Positions 55,046 through 63,197 of a stretch of DNA of 64,000 bases are shown piece by piece. This stretch comes from an uncultured Christensenella sp. GTDB lineage: Bacteria; Bacillota; Clostridia; Christensenellales; UBA1242. The DNA lies in contig CAJUGX010000005.1 in the NCBI GenBank assembly GCA_910586385.1, forward strand, positions 1 through 64,000, written 5' to 3'. Made by a program: the position numbers and the translations under genes. Position 1 is the stretch's first letter. Each line of letters starts with the position of its first letter. The notes below the pieces were generated by a model, which did no database searches, was not told where the DNA came from, and saw nothing but the letters and a program-made list of their open reading frames with translations.

Positions 55046-55798
55046 TTACAAAAGTTTTTCCACAACTTCAGCAACAAGCGTTGACAAAAAATCAATCTTT
55101 TCTTCCGCGTCTTTTTCCGTAAAAATCACTTCTCTTTTCTCCCCAAACACCCTCGAAGAAATCATCATTGGCACACCAATTGAAATGCAAGGAACATTCA
55201 GCGTCGATCTGTTGATAGGAAGCCCAAAATTGTTCATTGCACTCCCTGGCGTAAGTCCTGCATCATTGAATTGCACCGAGCATCCAAGCCTCTCTATGTT
55301 GGTTGTTGCGAGTGAATCAAAAATAAGAACCCAATCCACTCCAAACCACTCAACAATCAGCCTTATCATGTCGTATGCATTGAGTCCAGTGTTTGAAAAT
55401 GTATTTGGCATAATCTTAAATATTCTGTTTCTCTTTGAATAAGGCATAATTGGAATTTTTTCCACACTTTTCACGCCAAAACTGTCAGCAACAATTTTGG
55501 GATTCCCAATGCCAACAACAAGAACTTTTGACTTTCTAGAAATCTTGTTTTTCTCAAACAGAAAAGACAACCTCTTCAATATCTCATCTTCCAAAAGACT
55601 TTTGTGCTCCCACATCAAAAGGTCAAGCCGAGGCGCATTGATTATGAAATAATGTCCCATGTCAAATCCAAGACTTTTCGCTTGCTTTTTCGATTCCACA
55701 AACAATTTCGAGCTTGTCACGTTATATCTTGACAATTCCACAGTTTCATAACCACACATTGCCAAATCCTTACCACATTCATCAATCAAATCAAACAT
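55046..55798 (-). CDS. gpr: Germination protease GPR
   Basis: The 250-aa protein aligns by eye with GPR through LVVGIGNPKIVADSFG, IFDSLATTNIERLG, FNDAGLTPGSAMNN and VPCISIGVPMMI. The two aspartates proposed as catalytic are kept (ADSFG and FDSLA). It cuts small acid-soluble spore proteins during germination. It is about 100 residues shorter than Bacillus GPR, mainly by loss of a C-terminal insert. The N-terminal GKDLAMCG may correspond to the pro-sequence TDLA site. GGGGGAT lies 11 bases before the ATG. Divergent from rpsT, as in Bacillus. Confidence 0.93.
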   Translation of the reverse strand: MFDLIDECGKDLAMCGYETVELSRYNVTSSKLFVESKKQAKSLGFDMGHYFIINAPRLDLLMWEHKSLLEDEILKRLSFLFEKNKISRKSKVLVVGIGNPKIVADSFGVKSVEKIPIMPYSKRNRIFKIMPNTFSNTGLNAYDMIRLIVEWFGVDWVLIFDSLATTNIERLGCSVQFNDAGLTPGSAMNNFGLPINRSTLNVPCISIGVPMMISSRVFGEKREVIFTEKDAEEKIDFLSTLVAEVVEKLL

Positions 55799-55835
55799 AA
55801 AGAGAATATCCCCCAAAAAATATCAAAAAATAAGT

Positions 55836-55864
55836 TGATTTTTGAAATTTTATATGATATACTA
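55836..55864 (+). promoter_or_regulatory. Promoter of rpsT
   Basis: TTGATT (55836-55841), 17 bases, TATACT (55859-55864). Confidence 0.75.
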
Positions 55865-55910
55865 TTGCAGTAATTAAACACATACACGAAACACTTTGAA
55901 GGAGAAGAAA

Positions 55911-56180
55911 ATGGCAAACATTAAATCAGCAAAGAAAAGAGTTTTGATTGAAAGAGACAGAAGAGTACAAAACAACTCTGTAAAATCTGAAATCAAGACA
56001 TACGAGAAAAAGTTTAAGTCAGAACTTGCTGTTGATGCTGCAAAGGCTGAAGAAGTTTTGAAAACTTTGAACTCAAAACTTGACAGTGCTGCAAGAGAAA
56101 ATGTTATTCACAAAAACTCTGCAAACAGAAAGAAAGCACACTTTGCAAAATTGTTGGAAAACGCAAAAGCAAGCAAATAG
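55911..56180 (+). CDS. rpsT: Ribosomal protein S20
   Basis: The 89-aa protein starts ANIKSAKKRVLIERDRR, and has NSVKSEIKTY and the late NVIHKNSANRKKAHFAK, as in all S20 proteins. GAAGGAGAA precedes the ATG. Two terminator hairpins follow. Confidence 0.98.
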   Translation: MANIKSAKKRVLIERDRRVQNNSVKSEIKTYEKKFKSELAVDAAKAEEVLKTLNSKLDSAARENVIHKNSANRKKAHFAKLLENAKASK

Positions 56181-56193
56181 GCCACATCGTGGC
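56181..56193 (+). terminator. Terminator of rpsT
   Basis: GCCAC-atc-GTGGC then TTTTTATTTT, starting one base after the stop codon. Confidence 0.85.
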
Positions 56194-56231
56194 TTTTTAT
56201 TTTCAATATAAAAAGCAATCAAAATCAAAAG

Positions 56232-56246
56232 ACACACTTGGTGTGT
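56232..56246 (+). terminator. Second terminator-like hairpin after rpsT
   Basis: ACACAC-ttg-GTGTGT then T7. Confidence 0.65.
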
Positions 56247-56264
56247 TTTTTTGTCGTATTTTAT

Positions 56265-56294
56265 TTGAAAAAGTCGCCCGTCCTATGATATAAT
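56265..56294 (+). promoter_or_regulatory. Promoter for a leaderless ung mRNA
   Basis: TTGAAA (56265-56270), 18 bases, TATAAT (56289-56294), then six bases to ATG 56301. Confidence 0.75.
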
Positions 56295-56300
56295 CCCATT

Positions 56301-56960
56301 ATGATTAGGATAACAAAAAATTGGGCAACGCTGCTTAAGGATGAATTTGAAAAAAGTTATTTCAAAGACCTGCAAACATTTCTTGAAAAAGAATATGCAC
56401 AGTATGACGTCTATCCAAAAATGGAAAATATTTTCAACGCCCTAAACACCATAAAATACGAAGACGTCAAAGTTGTCATCATTGGACAAGACCCATATCA
56501 TGAGCCAAACCAAGCACATGGGCTTGCATTTTCAGTTCAAGATGGGATTGACCTCCCACCATCACTGGTGAATATCTACAAAGAAATCGAAAGTGACCTC
56601 GGCACAAAATGCCAAAGCACTGGAAATCTTATGCGTTGGGCAAAGCAAGGAGTTCTGCTCCTCAACACAAGCCTCACAGTGAGACGCGCCCAAGCAAACT
56701 CACATCGTGGAAAAGGATGGGAAACATTCACAAATGAAGTCATAAAACTCTTGTCAAAAAGAGAAGATCCAATGGTGTTTATCCTTTGGGGCTCAAATGC
56801 TCAAAGTTTTGAAGGCGAGATTGCCCCTCAGCACTTGGTGTTGAAAGCACCTCACCCAAGCCCTCTATCTGCTTACAGAGGATTCTTTGGATGCAAACAC
56901 TTCTCAAAAACAAACGACTTTTTGACAAAGCACAACAAAACGCCAATAGATTGGCAATAG
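56301..56960 (+). CDS. ung: Uracil-DNA glycosylase
   Basis: The 219-aa protein has the water-activating VIIGQDPYHEPNQAHGLAFS motif (the Asp is catalytic), LLLNTSLTVR and the HPSPLSAYRGFFG leucine-loop motif. It removes uracil from DNA. Family-1 length. No Shine-Dalgarno sequence; the ATG lies six bases after a perfect TATAAT. Confidence 0.98.
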   Translation: MIRITKNWATLLKDEFEKSYFKDLQTFLEKEYAQYDVYPKMENIFNALNTIKYEDVKVVIIGQDPYHEPNQAHGLAFSVQDGIDLPPSLVNIYKEIESDLGTKCQSTGNLMRWAKQGVLLLNTSLTVRRAQANSHRGKGWETFTNEVIKLLSKREDPMVFILWGSNAQSFEGEIAPQHLVLKAPHPSPLSAYRGFFGCKHFSKTNDFLTKHNKTPIDWQ

Positions 56961-56988
56961 CCATACAATCGAAGACTTAGGAGAAAAC

Positions 56989-58302
56989 ATGGGATTCACG
57001 TATAATGCAAACAACCAGAAGATAGATAGAATATCAGGCAATTGTCTGTTTGTATGTCATACTCTCGGTGCAGTAATCACGACATTCGTCTCAACATTCT
57101 TGGTTGCATATATCTACAAATTTTCAAAAGATACATTTGATTATGTCTTCAATGTTGGCGTGTACTATATTTGCGTATACGCAACATTCCTCTTGACATA
57201 TTGGTTTTTCAGTTATTTGACTGACAAAACAAATCGCGTTTGGATATATCGATCGGCCCAAATTATTCGACTGGTCTTCATCATAATTATTATCTTCTAT
57301 GGTGAAAAACTTGCGCATATGTTGCCACTTGCCGGATTCCTTTATGGACTTAGTGAAGCATGTTATTATGGAAGCTACAATGTCCTCAAACAAGAAATGG
57401 TCAGCAAAAAGGTTATGTCAAAATACTCTGTCATTTCGACAATTGCCAGCAAGAGCATGGACATAATTATTCCTGTTACCCTTGGCGCACTCATCAAAGT
57501 GTCTACTTACGAACAAACTTCAATTTATGTTGCAGCAATTCTGGGCTTAATCATCCTCATCTCTTTCGGCATTAAATCAAAGAAACCTGAGGGCAGCAAC
57601 TACAGCCTGAAAGAATATTTCAAAAAACTCAAAGAGCATCCAAAAGCAAAACAAAAGATTATGTTTATATACAAGTCATCTTTCATCTATGGATTCACAA
57701 CAATCACAAACAACTTGCTTACAATTTGCATCATGCTTCAATTTGGCTCAACCCTCAGCCTTGGAAGCATCACCAGCATCATTGGCGCTGTCACGATTGT
57801 TGAAATTATGCTTGTGACAAAGTTTACAAAAGCCTCAAAACGAAATTGGCTCTATGCCATTGTGATAACGACTCCACTTATATCGAGCATACTATATGTC
57901 GCCCACGCATCATACGTAACAGTGATAGCATACAATTTCCTTATGGCAGTCTCAAAGATTATCTTCAGTGCAATCTTTGATATCTATCGAAACAGCACCC
58001 TCAAAGAGGCTGGATTGTACAGTGAAATTTCAGAACACCAAACAATTGTTGAAAGTTTGCTTGGTGTTGCAAGAGTGATTTCATTTGCAATCTTGATTTT
58101 GGTAGGCATGATCAAAAGCCTTCTTGTGTTCCAAATCTTGCTCGTTGTGTTCTCACTCTCATATTCTGCCGTAAACTTGTGCTTGATGATTTACGAAAAG
58201 AAATTTCTTACACTTGCACATCCAGGAATCAAAGAGCCATCGCAACAGCAAATCGAGAAAAATTTCAATGTTGTTTTGCAAAAACTAAAAAAAGACTGGT
58301 AA
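56989..58302 (+). CDS. MFS-type transporter, substrate unknown
   Basis: The 437-aa protein has about eleven or twelve helices, with a central hydrophilic loop (about 200-225, KSKKPEGSNYSLKEYFKKL) as in major facilitator proteins. The region SYLTDKTNRVWIYRS between helices 2 and 3 resembles the MFS signature loop D-x-x-x-R. TTAGGAG precedes the ATG. Likely cotranscribed with ung, 28 bases upstream. Confidence 0.8.
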   Translation: MGFTYNANNQKIDRISGNCLFVCHTLGAVITTFVSTFLVAYIYKFSKDTFDYVFNVGVYYICVYATFLLTYWFFSYLTDKTNRVWIYRSAQIIRLVFIIIIIFYGEKLAHMLPLAGFLYGLSEACYYGSYNVLKQEMVSKKVMSKYSVISTIASKSMDIIIPVTLGALIKVSTYEQTSIYVAAILGLIILISFGIKSKKPEGSNYSLKEYFKKLKEHPKAKQKIMFIYKSSFIYGFTTITNNLLTICIMLQFGSTLSLGSITSIIGAVTIVEIMLVTKFTKASKRNWLYAIVITTPLISSILYVAHASYVTVIAYNFLMAVSKIIFSAIFDIYRNSTLKEAGLYSEISEHQTIVESLLGVARVISFAILILVGMIKSLLVFQILLVVFSLSYSAVNLCLMIYEKKFLTLAHPGIKEPSQQQIEKNFNVVLQKLKKDW

Positions 58303-58310
58303 ATCAGTCT
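58293..58310. terminator. Terminator spanning the transporter stop codon
   Basis: AAGACTG-gtaaat-CAGTCTT then T5. The last codons of both convergent genes are inside it. Confidence 0.8.
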
Positions 58311-58834
58311 TTTTTCTTTTTGTCCGTTTTGGCTTTTTCTGAAGTCTTTTTTGAAACAACCTTCTTTTCTTTAGGCTGCTTTTGCTCTTTAATTTTATCC
58401 TCCACTTCCACGCTTTCTTGAGGAGCATCTTTAGCTTTTGTATCTTTAGATTTTTTTTCTTCACCAGCGCCCAAAAGGTGGTTTATACCAGAAACATCTT
58501 CAACAGGGATGCTGAAACAAATTCCTTTGCCTTCCTTGTTTAAGTTTGCTCCTTCAACAATTGCCTTCATAATTCTGCTTTTTTCTTCTTTGTTGACAAG
58601 GGTCAATACCATTTCTTTCTCTGGCTGAATAGATACACCCAAGATGCTCTCTTTTTCATGGACACCAGTTCCACGGCCGTGAATGATTGTTCCACCACTT
58701 GCACCCGCATTTCTTGCCGACTCAACTACAAAGTCTGAATAACCACGATTGGTGATTGTGACAATCAATTCAAATTGAATGCCAGTCTTGATATTTTTTT
58801 GGTTGTCATTTTTATTCTTAACTTTTTCTCTCAT
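58304..58834 (-). CDS. PII-like regulatory protein with basic tail
   Basis: The 176-aa protein has a GlnB-type core (about 18-115): FELIVTITNRGYSDFVV, SARNAGASGGTIIHGRGTG (T-loop position), LGVSIQPEKEMVLTLVN and KGICFSIPVEDVSGI. A Lys/Glu-rich tail of about 60 residues follows. PII proteins sense nucleotides and small metabolites and bind membrane transporters. It overlaps the second PII-like gene by 17 bases. Canonical uridylylation Tyr is not seen. Confidence 0.88.
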   Translation of the reverse strand: MREKVKNKNDNQKNIKTGIQFELIVTITNRGYSDFVVESARNAGASGGTIIHGRGTGVHEKESILGVSIQPEKEMVLTLVNKEEKSRIMKAIVEGANLNKEGKGICFSIPVEDVSGINHLLGAGEEKKSKDTKAKDAPQESVEVEDKIKEQKQPKEKKVVSKKTSEKAKTDKKKKD

Positions 58835-59177
58835 CGACTTTCCTCCATAATCCCAAGATATTACTGCTGAGCGCAGTGATTGGCAATGTAAAAATCATTC
58901 CTCTGTTGCTCTTATCCAATTCCAAAATTTCCTTCAAATCGGCTGTTATTTCGCCAACACGACCCGAGTCAACAAATGTAGATACAACAATCTTGTTGTC
59001 AACTCCAAAGCCAAAAAAATCAGAAATTGAGGATGGTGCAGTCCCTTTTGCAAATGAAATCACGCTGCGTGTAATGTCATAATTTTTAAGCACATACAAA
59101 ACCTTGTCTTCAATGTTTCTTCCTTCATTGATAATAACTATCAACGCTTTATACGGGCAAAGATTTTTCTTTTTCAT
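58818..59177 (-). CDS. Second PII-like protein
   Basis: The 119-aa protein has a ferredoxin-like PII outline: YKALIVIINEGRNIEDKVLYVLKN, then ISFAKGTAPSSISDFFGFG where a T-loop would be, then GRVGEITADLKEIL and GMIFTLPITALSS. It is more diverged than its neighbour, and its T-loop is short. TAGGAGG precedes the ATG; it follows the DUF1538 gene by 12 bases. Confidence 0.8.
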   Translation of the reverse strand: MKKKNLCPYKALIVIINEGRNIEDKVLYVLKNYDITRSVISFAKGTAPSSISDFFGFGVDNKIVVSTFVDSGRVGEITADLKEILELDKSNRGMIFTLPITALSSNILGLWRKVDERKS

Positions 59178-59189
59178 CGCTTCTGCCTC

Positions 59190-60722
59190 CTAATAATCAT
59201 ACTCAACAACAGTGATTTCTTCCGTAGAAGCAGGGACATATTGTTTCTTTGTACGGATAATACGAGTTGTCTTGGCAATTGCGCCCAAAATCTGTATAAC
59301 CAAAATTGGAGTTGTTGCAATAAGCGCCACCGTTCCAAAAGCCCCCATCATAACATCACCACCAGTCGCAATGGTCACACCACTGATAAGAGGAAGAAGG
59401 AATGTTGCGCTCATTGGTCCTGAAGCAATCCCTCCCGCATCAAAAGCAACCGCCGTAAACAACCTTGGATTATAGAATGAGAGTGCAAGGCTTATCACAA
59501 ACATAGGAAGCATGAAATACATAATATTCACTGCAAAGACACTCTTCACAACAGCGAGCGTAAGACTTATCGCAACACCAATCGCAAGACTCATCAAAAG
59601 GACTTTTTTCGAAATAGTATTTCCAGAAATATCCGACACCTGCTTTGTAAGTACATGCACAGCTGGCTCAGCCAAGACGACCACAAACCCCAACACAAGC
59701 GCAATAGGATAAATTATCCAAGAGTATTTTGAAAGCATGAGGTCATGTCCAATCAAATATCCCAAATCTGAGAATCCAACATTGACACCTGTCATGAAGA
59801 CAACAACCCCAAAGTAAGTATAAAGCAAACCAATCAAAATCTTGATAAGTTGTTTCTTTGGAAGTTTCATCATTGTGAATTGGAATATAAAGAAAACAAC
59901 AATGATTGGCAAAATTACCAAAGCGACTTCCTTAAATGAATTCAAAAGCGCAGAGCCAAACTCCTTAGGGATTGATCCATAACTTGAATCGATGACAGGA
60001 GCAATTGTCTCAGAGACGGAAACGTTTTTTGAAAACAAGCCCATCAGCAAAACTGAAAGCACCGGCCCCATTGAGCATATTGCAACAAGACCAAAACTGT
60101 CTTCTTCAGAACTTGCACCACTTCTCACAGCTGAAATACCAAGACAGAAAGCCATGATAAATGGCACAGAAATTGCACCCGTTGTCACACCGCTCGCATC
60201 AAAAGAAACTGCCCAAAATGACTTAGGTACAAAAATCATAAGGAAGAAAATGATTGCATAACCTGCGCTAAGCAGATATGCCAAAGGGATTTTGAAGAGG
60301 ATTCTCAGCGCCCCCAGCAAAAAGCAGACACCCACACCTGCACTCACAACACCAATAAACATCCACTTGTTGAAAGCAGGGATTTGTCCAGCCAAAACAG
60401 CAAGGTCCGGCTCAGCGATGGTGATAATCACTCCCATAACAAGACAAGCAATGCACAGAAGCCAAATCTTTTTTGATTTTGTAAGTGTTGAAGCGATGTT
60501 GCGTCCAATAGGAATCATTGACTGGTCAGCCCCCAAAGAGAACAACGCAATCCCAAAGAAAAGCAAAACAGAACTTATCGAAAACTTCACAAGAAGTGCC
60601 CCTGGAGCGTCGATAAAAATCAGACTGACAGCCAAAACAATCAGTGCCACAGGAAAGACACTAAACAATGATTCTTTCAATTTGCATCTTAAATTGTATA
60701 AAGTCCCTTCTTTTTTAGCCAT
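59190..60722 (-). CDS. DUF1538 membrane protein
   Basis: The 510-aa protein has about twelve to fourteen helices in two DUF1538 repeats: LGADQSMIPIGRNIAS with ITIAEPDLAVLAGQIP in the first, and GVNVGFSDLGYLIGHDL with VVLAEPAVHVLTKQVSD in the second. The AEPxxxVL motif occurs in both. Function is not established; the fold suggests a transporter. Two PII-like proteins follow in the operon and are likely regulators, as GlnK is for AmtB. The ATG has no Shine-Dalgarno sequence and lies eight bases after TATCAT. Confidence 0.9.
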   Translation of the reverse strand: MAKKEGTLYNLRCKLKESLFSVFPVALIVLAVSLIFIDAPGALLVKFSISSVLLFFGIALFSLGADQSMIPIGRNIASTLTKSKKIWLLCIACLVMGVIITIAEPDLAVLAGQIPAFNKWMFIGVVSAGVGVCFLLGALRILFKIPLAYLLSAGYAIIFFLMIFVPKSFWAVSFDASGVTTGAISVPFIMAFCLGISAVRSGASSEEDSFGLVAICSMGPVLSVLLMGLFSKNVSVSETIAPVIDSSYGSIPKEFGSALLNSFKEVALVILPIIVVFFIFQFTMMKLPKKQLIKILIGLLYTYFGVVVFMTGVNVGFSDLGYLIGHDLMLSKYSWIIYPIALVLGFVVVLAEPAVHVLTKQVSDISGNTISKKVLLMSLAIGVAISLTLAVVKSVFAVNIMYFMLPMFVISLALSFYNPRLFTAVAFDAGGIASGPMSATFLLPLISGVTIATGGDVMMGAFGTVALIATTPILVIQILGAIAKTTRIIRTKKQYVPASTEEITVVEYDY

Positions 60723-60730
60723 ATAAATTT

Positions 60731-60759
60731 ATGATAATAAAAAAGTCGAATTTTGTCAA
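60731..60759 (-). promoter_or_regulatory. Promoter of the DUF1538-PII operon, near-leaderless
   Basis: Perfect TTGACA (60754-60759), 17 bases, TATCAT (60731-60736), then eight bases to ATG 60722. Confidence 0.7.
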
Positions 60760-60835
60760 ATCATTTCGACAATATGCACTTATACTCAACCGAAAGCATT
60801 CATGACTTTAACTCTATATAAAAATCAACAAAAAA

Positions 60836-60855
60836 AGCACCTGTTTTCAGATGCT
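60836..60855 (-). terminator. Terminator of tRNA-Gly
   Basis: AGCATCTG-aaaa-CAGGTGCT then T7 on the minus strand. Confidence 0.85.
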
Positions 60856-60862
60856 CTTTATT

Positions 60863-60937
60863 TGGAGCGGAAGACGAGATTCGAACTCGCGACATTTGCC
60901 TTGGCAAGGCAACGCTCTACCACTGAGCCACTCCCGC
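60863..60937 (-). tRNA. tRNA-Gly (GCC)
   Basis: Acceptor GCGGGAG/CTTCCGC, anticodon loop TTGCCAA, encoded CCA. Confidence 0.95.
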
Positions 60938-60955
60938 ACACCTAAATGCTCTAAT

Positions 60956-60984
60956 AATATAACAAATAAAATTCAAAAATGCAA
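60956..60984 (-). promoter_or_regulatory. Promoter of tRNA-Gly
   Basis: TTGCAT (60979-60984), 17 bases, TATATT (60956-60961) on the minus strand. Confidence 0.75.
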
Positions 60985-61103
60985 GCATTTTGCATTATTT
61001 TTCAAAAATTTGTGCCAATTGACTCACTCAAAGCATAAAAAACTACTGACATAAAAGTATATGATACAATATTTACAAATTGGAATATAATCTTAAAAAA
61101 GAT

Positions 61104-61132
61104 TTGACAAAGAACAGTGATTGTGTTATATT
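61104..61132 (+). promoter_or_regulatory. Promoter of tRNA-Cys and tRNA-Leu
   Basis: Perfect TTGACA (61104-61109), 17 bases, TATATT (61127-61132). Confidence 0.8.
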
Positions 61133-61166
61133 TATACCGTTCCAAAAAGATGATTTGAAACATTAT

Positions 61167-61241
61167 GGTACCATCGCCAAGTGGTAAGGCAAAGGTCTGC
61201 AACACCTTTATTCCCCGGTTCAAATCCGGGTGGTACCTCCA
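61167..61241 (+). tRNA. tRNA-Cys (GCA)
   Basis: Acceptor GGTACCA/TGGTACC, anticodon loop CTGCAAC, encoded CCA. Confidence 0.95.
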
Positions 61242-61284
61242 GAATGATGTTTTGAGTCATCTTTTTTGAAATATTCAAATTTGA

Positions 61285-61420
61285 AAACGAGCAAGAGAGA
61301 GACTTGCGAGGGTCCCCGACCCGCTTTAAGGGGTCCCCCAATATACCTTGCGTATTTTGGGGAAGAGGAGCAACTGAGCATCCCCCGAGTGCTTGCATAA
61401 AGCAAGCCGAGTTTAAGCGA
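61285..61420 (+). ncRNA. Structured G/C-rich spacer between tRNA-Cys and tRNA-Leu
   Basis: Within about 135 bases are hairpins GCAAG...CTTGC (61291-61307), an 11-pair stem CCCCAATATAC/GTATTTTGGGG with one mismatch (61336-61362) and GCTTGC-ataaa-GCAAGC (61391-61407), plus GGGTCCCC and GGGGTCCCCC blocks. No open frame of note. It may be a structured RNA or a small repeat element; I cannot name it. Confidence 0.45.
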
Positions 61421-61432
61421 AAGTTGCGACGC

Positions 61433-61518
61433 GCTGGTGTGGCGGAATGGCAGACGCACAGGACTTAAAATCCTGAGTTCGAAAGGACGTGTGGGTTCGA
61501 CCCCCACCACCAGCACCA
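61433..61518 (+). tRNA. tRNA-Leu (TAA)
   Basis: Acceptor GCTGGTG/CACCAGC, anticodon loop CTTAAAA, long variable arm, encoded CCA. Confidence 0.95.
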
Positions 61519-61559
61519 AATATATTTGTTGAAAATTTTTATTTATAAAGGAAGTTTTA

Positions 61560-62168
61560 ATGGTTATTTCAATAACAGGTTATAGTGGAAGTGGGAAATC
61601 AACATTTGCTTGTGAACTTTCAAAAAAAATTAACGGCATTGTTTGCGAGGTTGACCCTATCTTTCGCGAAGCATTTTTAGAGCATAAAGAACTTATGAAA
61701 TCCTTTTGTGGCAACGACTGCATAAATCAAGATGGAACAATTAACTTTGGCTTTCTTTCAAAAATACCCCCAGAAGATGATTTGGCAGTAAGACGATTTT
61801 TGCGAGCATCAATGGATGAAAAAATGAATGAAATAATAACAACTGCAAATCAAAAAGGAAAAAGCGTTGTCTTTGATTATTTATTTTTAACAGATTGCAA
61901 GACACTCATGAACAGCGATATAAAAATCTTAGTGACCGCCCCTGTATCAGTAAGATATGAAAGAATGCTTAAAAGAGGTAATGGCAGGTTTAAGTTCTCT
62001 AAGGAAGAATTTGAATCGATGGATAAGTTGGTTGACTCTGCCTTTTTAAGCCTTTCACCTGATATAATTATTGACAACACAGAAAATAATGGCTTGGAAA
62101 AACAAATAGAAACAACATTGAACTATATATATAAATATTTGCATAAACAAAGAAAATTGTTATTTTAG
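61560..62168 (+). CDS. P-loop kinase, dephospho-CoA kinase-like
   Basis: The 202-aa protein has Walker A GYSGSGKST and a layout like CoaE: CEVDPIFREAFLEH, then INQDGTINFGFLSK, a middle VVFDYLFLTDC and VTAPVSVRYERMLKR. CoaE makes CoA from dephospho-CoA. The match is partial, and it may be another small-molecule kinase. AAGGAAG precedes the ATG. Confidence 0.65.
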   Translation: MVISITGYSGSGKSTFACELSKKINGIVCEVDPIFREAFLEHKELMKSFCGNDCINQDGTINFGFLSKIPPEDDLAVRRFLRASMDEKMNEIITTANQKGKSVVFDYLFLTDCKTLMNSDIKILVTAPVSVRYERMLKRGNGRFKFSKEEFESMDKLVDSAFLSLSPDIIIDNTENNGLEKQIETTLNYIYKYLHKQRKLLF

Positions 62169-62211
62169 TAAACTCTCGTACCACCATCAAATTTAGTAAA
62201 AACAAAAAATA

Positions 62212-62232
62212 AAAACCACATTTCGTGGTTTT
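62212..62232. terminator. Bidirectional terminator between the kinase and NUDIX genes
   Basis: AAAACCAC-atttc-GTGGTTTT followed by ATTTTTTT, with A runs on the other side. Confidence 0.9.
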
Positions 62233-63175
62233 ATTTTTTTGATTTGTTATTGTCGTTTTGAGCAGTGTTGACTGCAGGCTTTGCTGTCATTTTTTCTTTA
62301 CTTTCATAAAATTCAACTTCATTTTTTGGAGTAACAATCCCAAGATGTTTATGGATTGTTTTATAATCTCCGTTCGCAAGATAATCATGCCAATTCTCAA
62401 GAGTAAACAAAAGTTCCAAAGAATCTGCCAATCCTCTGTAAAATTCATTGTCCTTGAAGATAACCATATCTGCAGTTGCAGGATTATGTGACAAAGAAAC
62501 ATATTGTCTAAGCTTGTCAACTGTAATCCACTCCATACCATCAACTTCTTGTTCTTGATAAATAAACACGCCATCTTTAAGTTGTGACGCAACAATATAA
62601 GGTGTTGTAAAAGCCTTGTTGTCTTCTCTCTCATTTTTAGTTGGATTCATAAGTCTGATAAATTTTTCTTGAGCAAACAATGTGCCAACTTCTTCGCTAC
62701 ATTCTGCAACAACCGCTTCATGGCAACTTGAGTTTCCCTCAACATGTCCGCAAATCAGTCCTTTTGCACCCGGGTAACTTGATTTTTCTGAAGAACGAGT
62801 TATGATTGCAAAAGTACCATTTTCACGAAGAACAATCCCCGCAACTTCTCTGTGCCAAAGAAGTTTTTTCTTGTTGTGGACAGTTTTCCTTTCAAAAAAC
62901 TCACCTGTTGACGAACCATCTTCGTTCAAAACAAGCAATTTTTCTGCATTTTTATCAGCCATTTTGTTTACAACACTTTGATAAGAAATTTCTCTAACCA
63001 AAGAAATAATTTTGTCATAATTAACAGCACTTCCACCATCATGTTCTTTGTTTACTTTATACATAGCAATCACTGATGACACAGCATTCTTAAAATCAAC
63101 ATAAGAATTTGTTGGCATAAGAGATTTGATTATTTCTTTTAGCGAATCCTTGAGTTTTTGTTCATTTGTATCCAT
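62231..63175 (-). CDS. NUDIX hydrolase with N-terminal helical region
   Basis: The 314-aa protein has an N-terminal region of about 105 residues, a Nudix domain (about 108-235) with CGHVEGNSSCHEAVVAECSEEVG, a box in which the usual RE pair is AE-C-S-E, and a C-terminal helical part ending in a Lys-rich tail. GGAGGAG precedes the ATG. Its promoter contains a G10 spacer and is probably phase variable. Substrate unknown. Confidence 0.82.
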   Translation of the reverse strand: MDTNEQKLKDSLKEIIKSLMPTNSYVDFKNAVSSVIAMYKVNKEHDGGSAVNYDKIISLVREISYQSVVNKMADKNAEKLLVLNEDGSSTGEFFERKTVHNKKKLLWHREVAGIVLRENGTFAIITRSSEKSSYPGAKGLICGHVEGNSSCHEAVVAECSEEVGTLFAQEKFIRLMNPTKNEREDNKAFTTPYIVASQLKDGVFIYQEQEVDGMEWITVDKLRQYVSLSHNPATADMVIFKDNEFYRGLADSLELLFTLENWHDYLANGDYKTIHKHLGIVTPKNEVEFYESKEKMTAKPAVNTAQNDNNKSKK

Positions 63176-63197
63176 GATACTCCTCCTCTATATTTTG

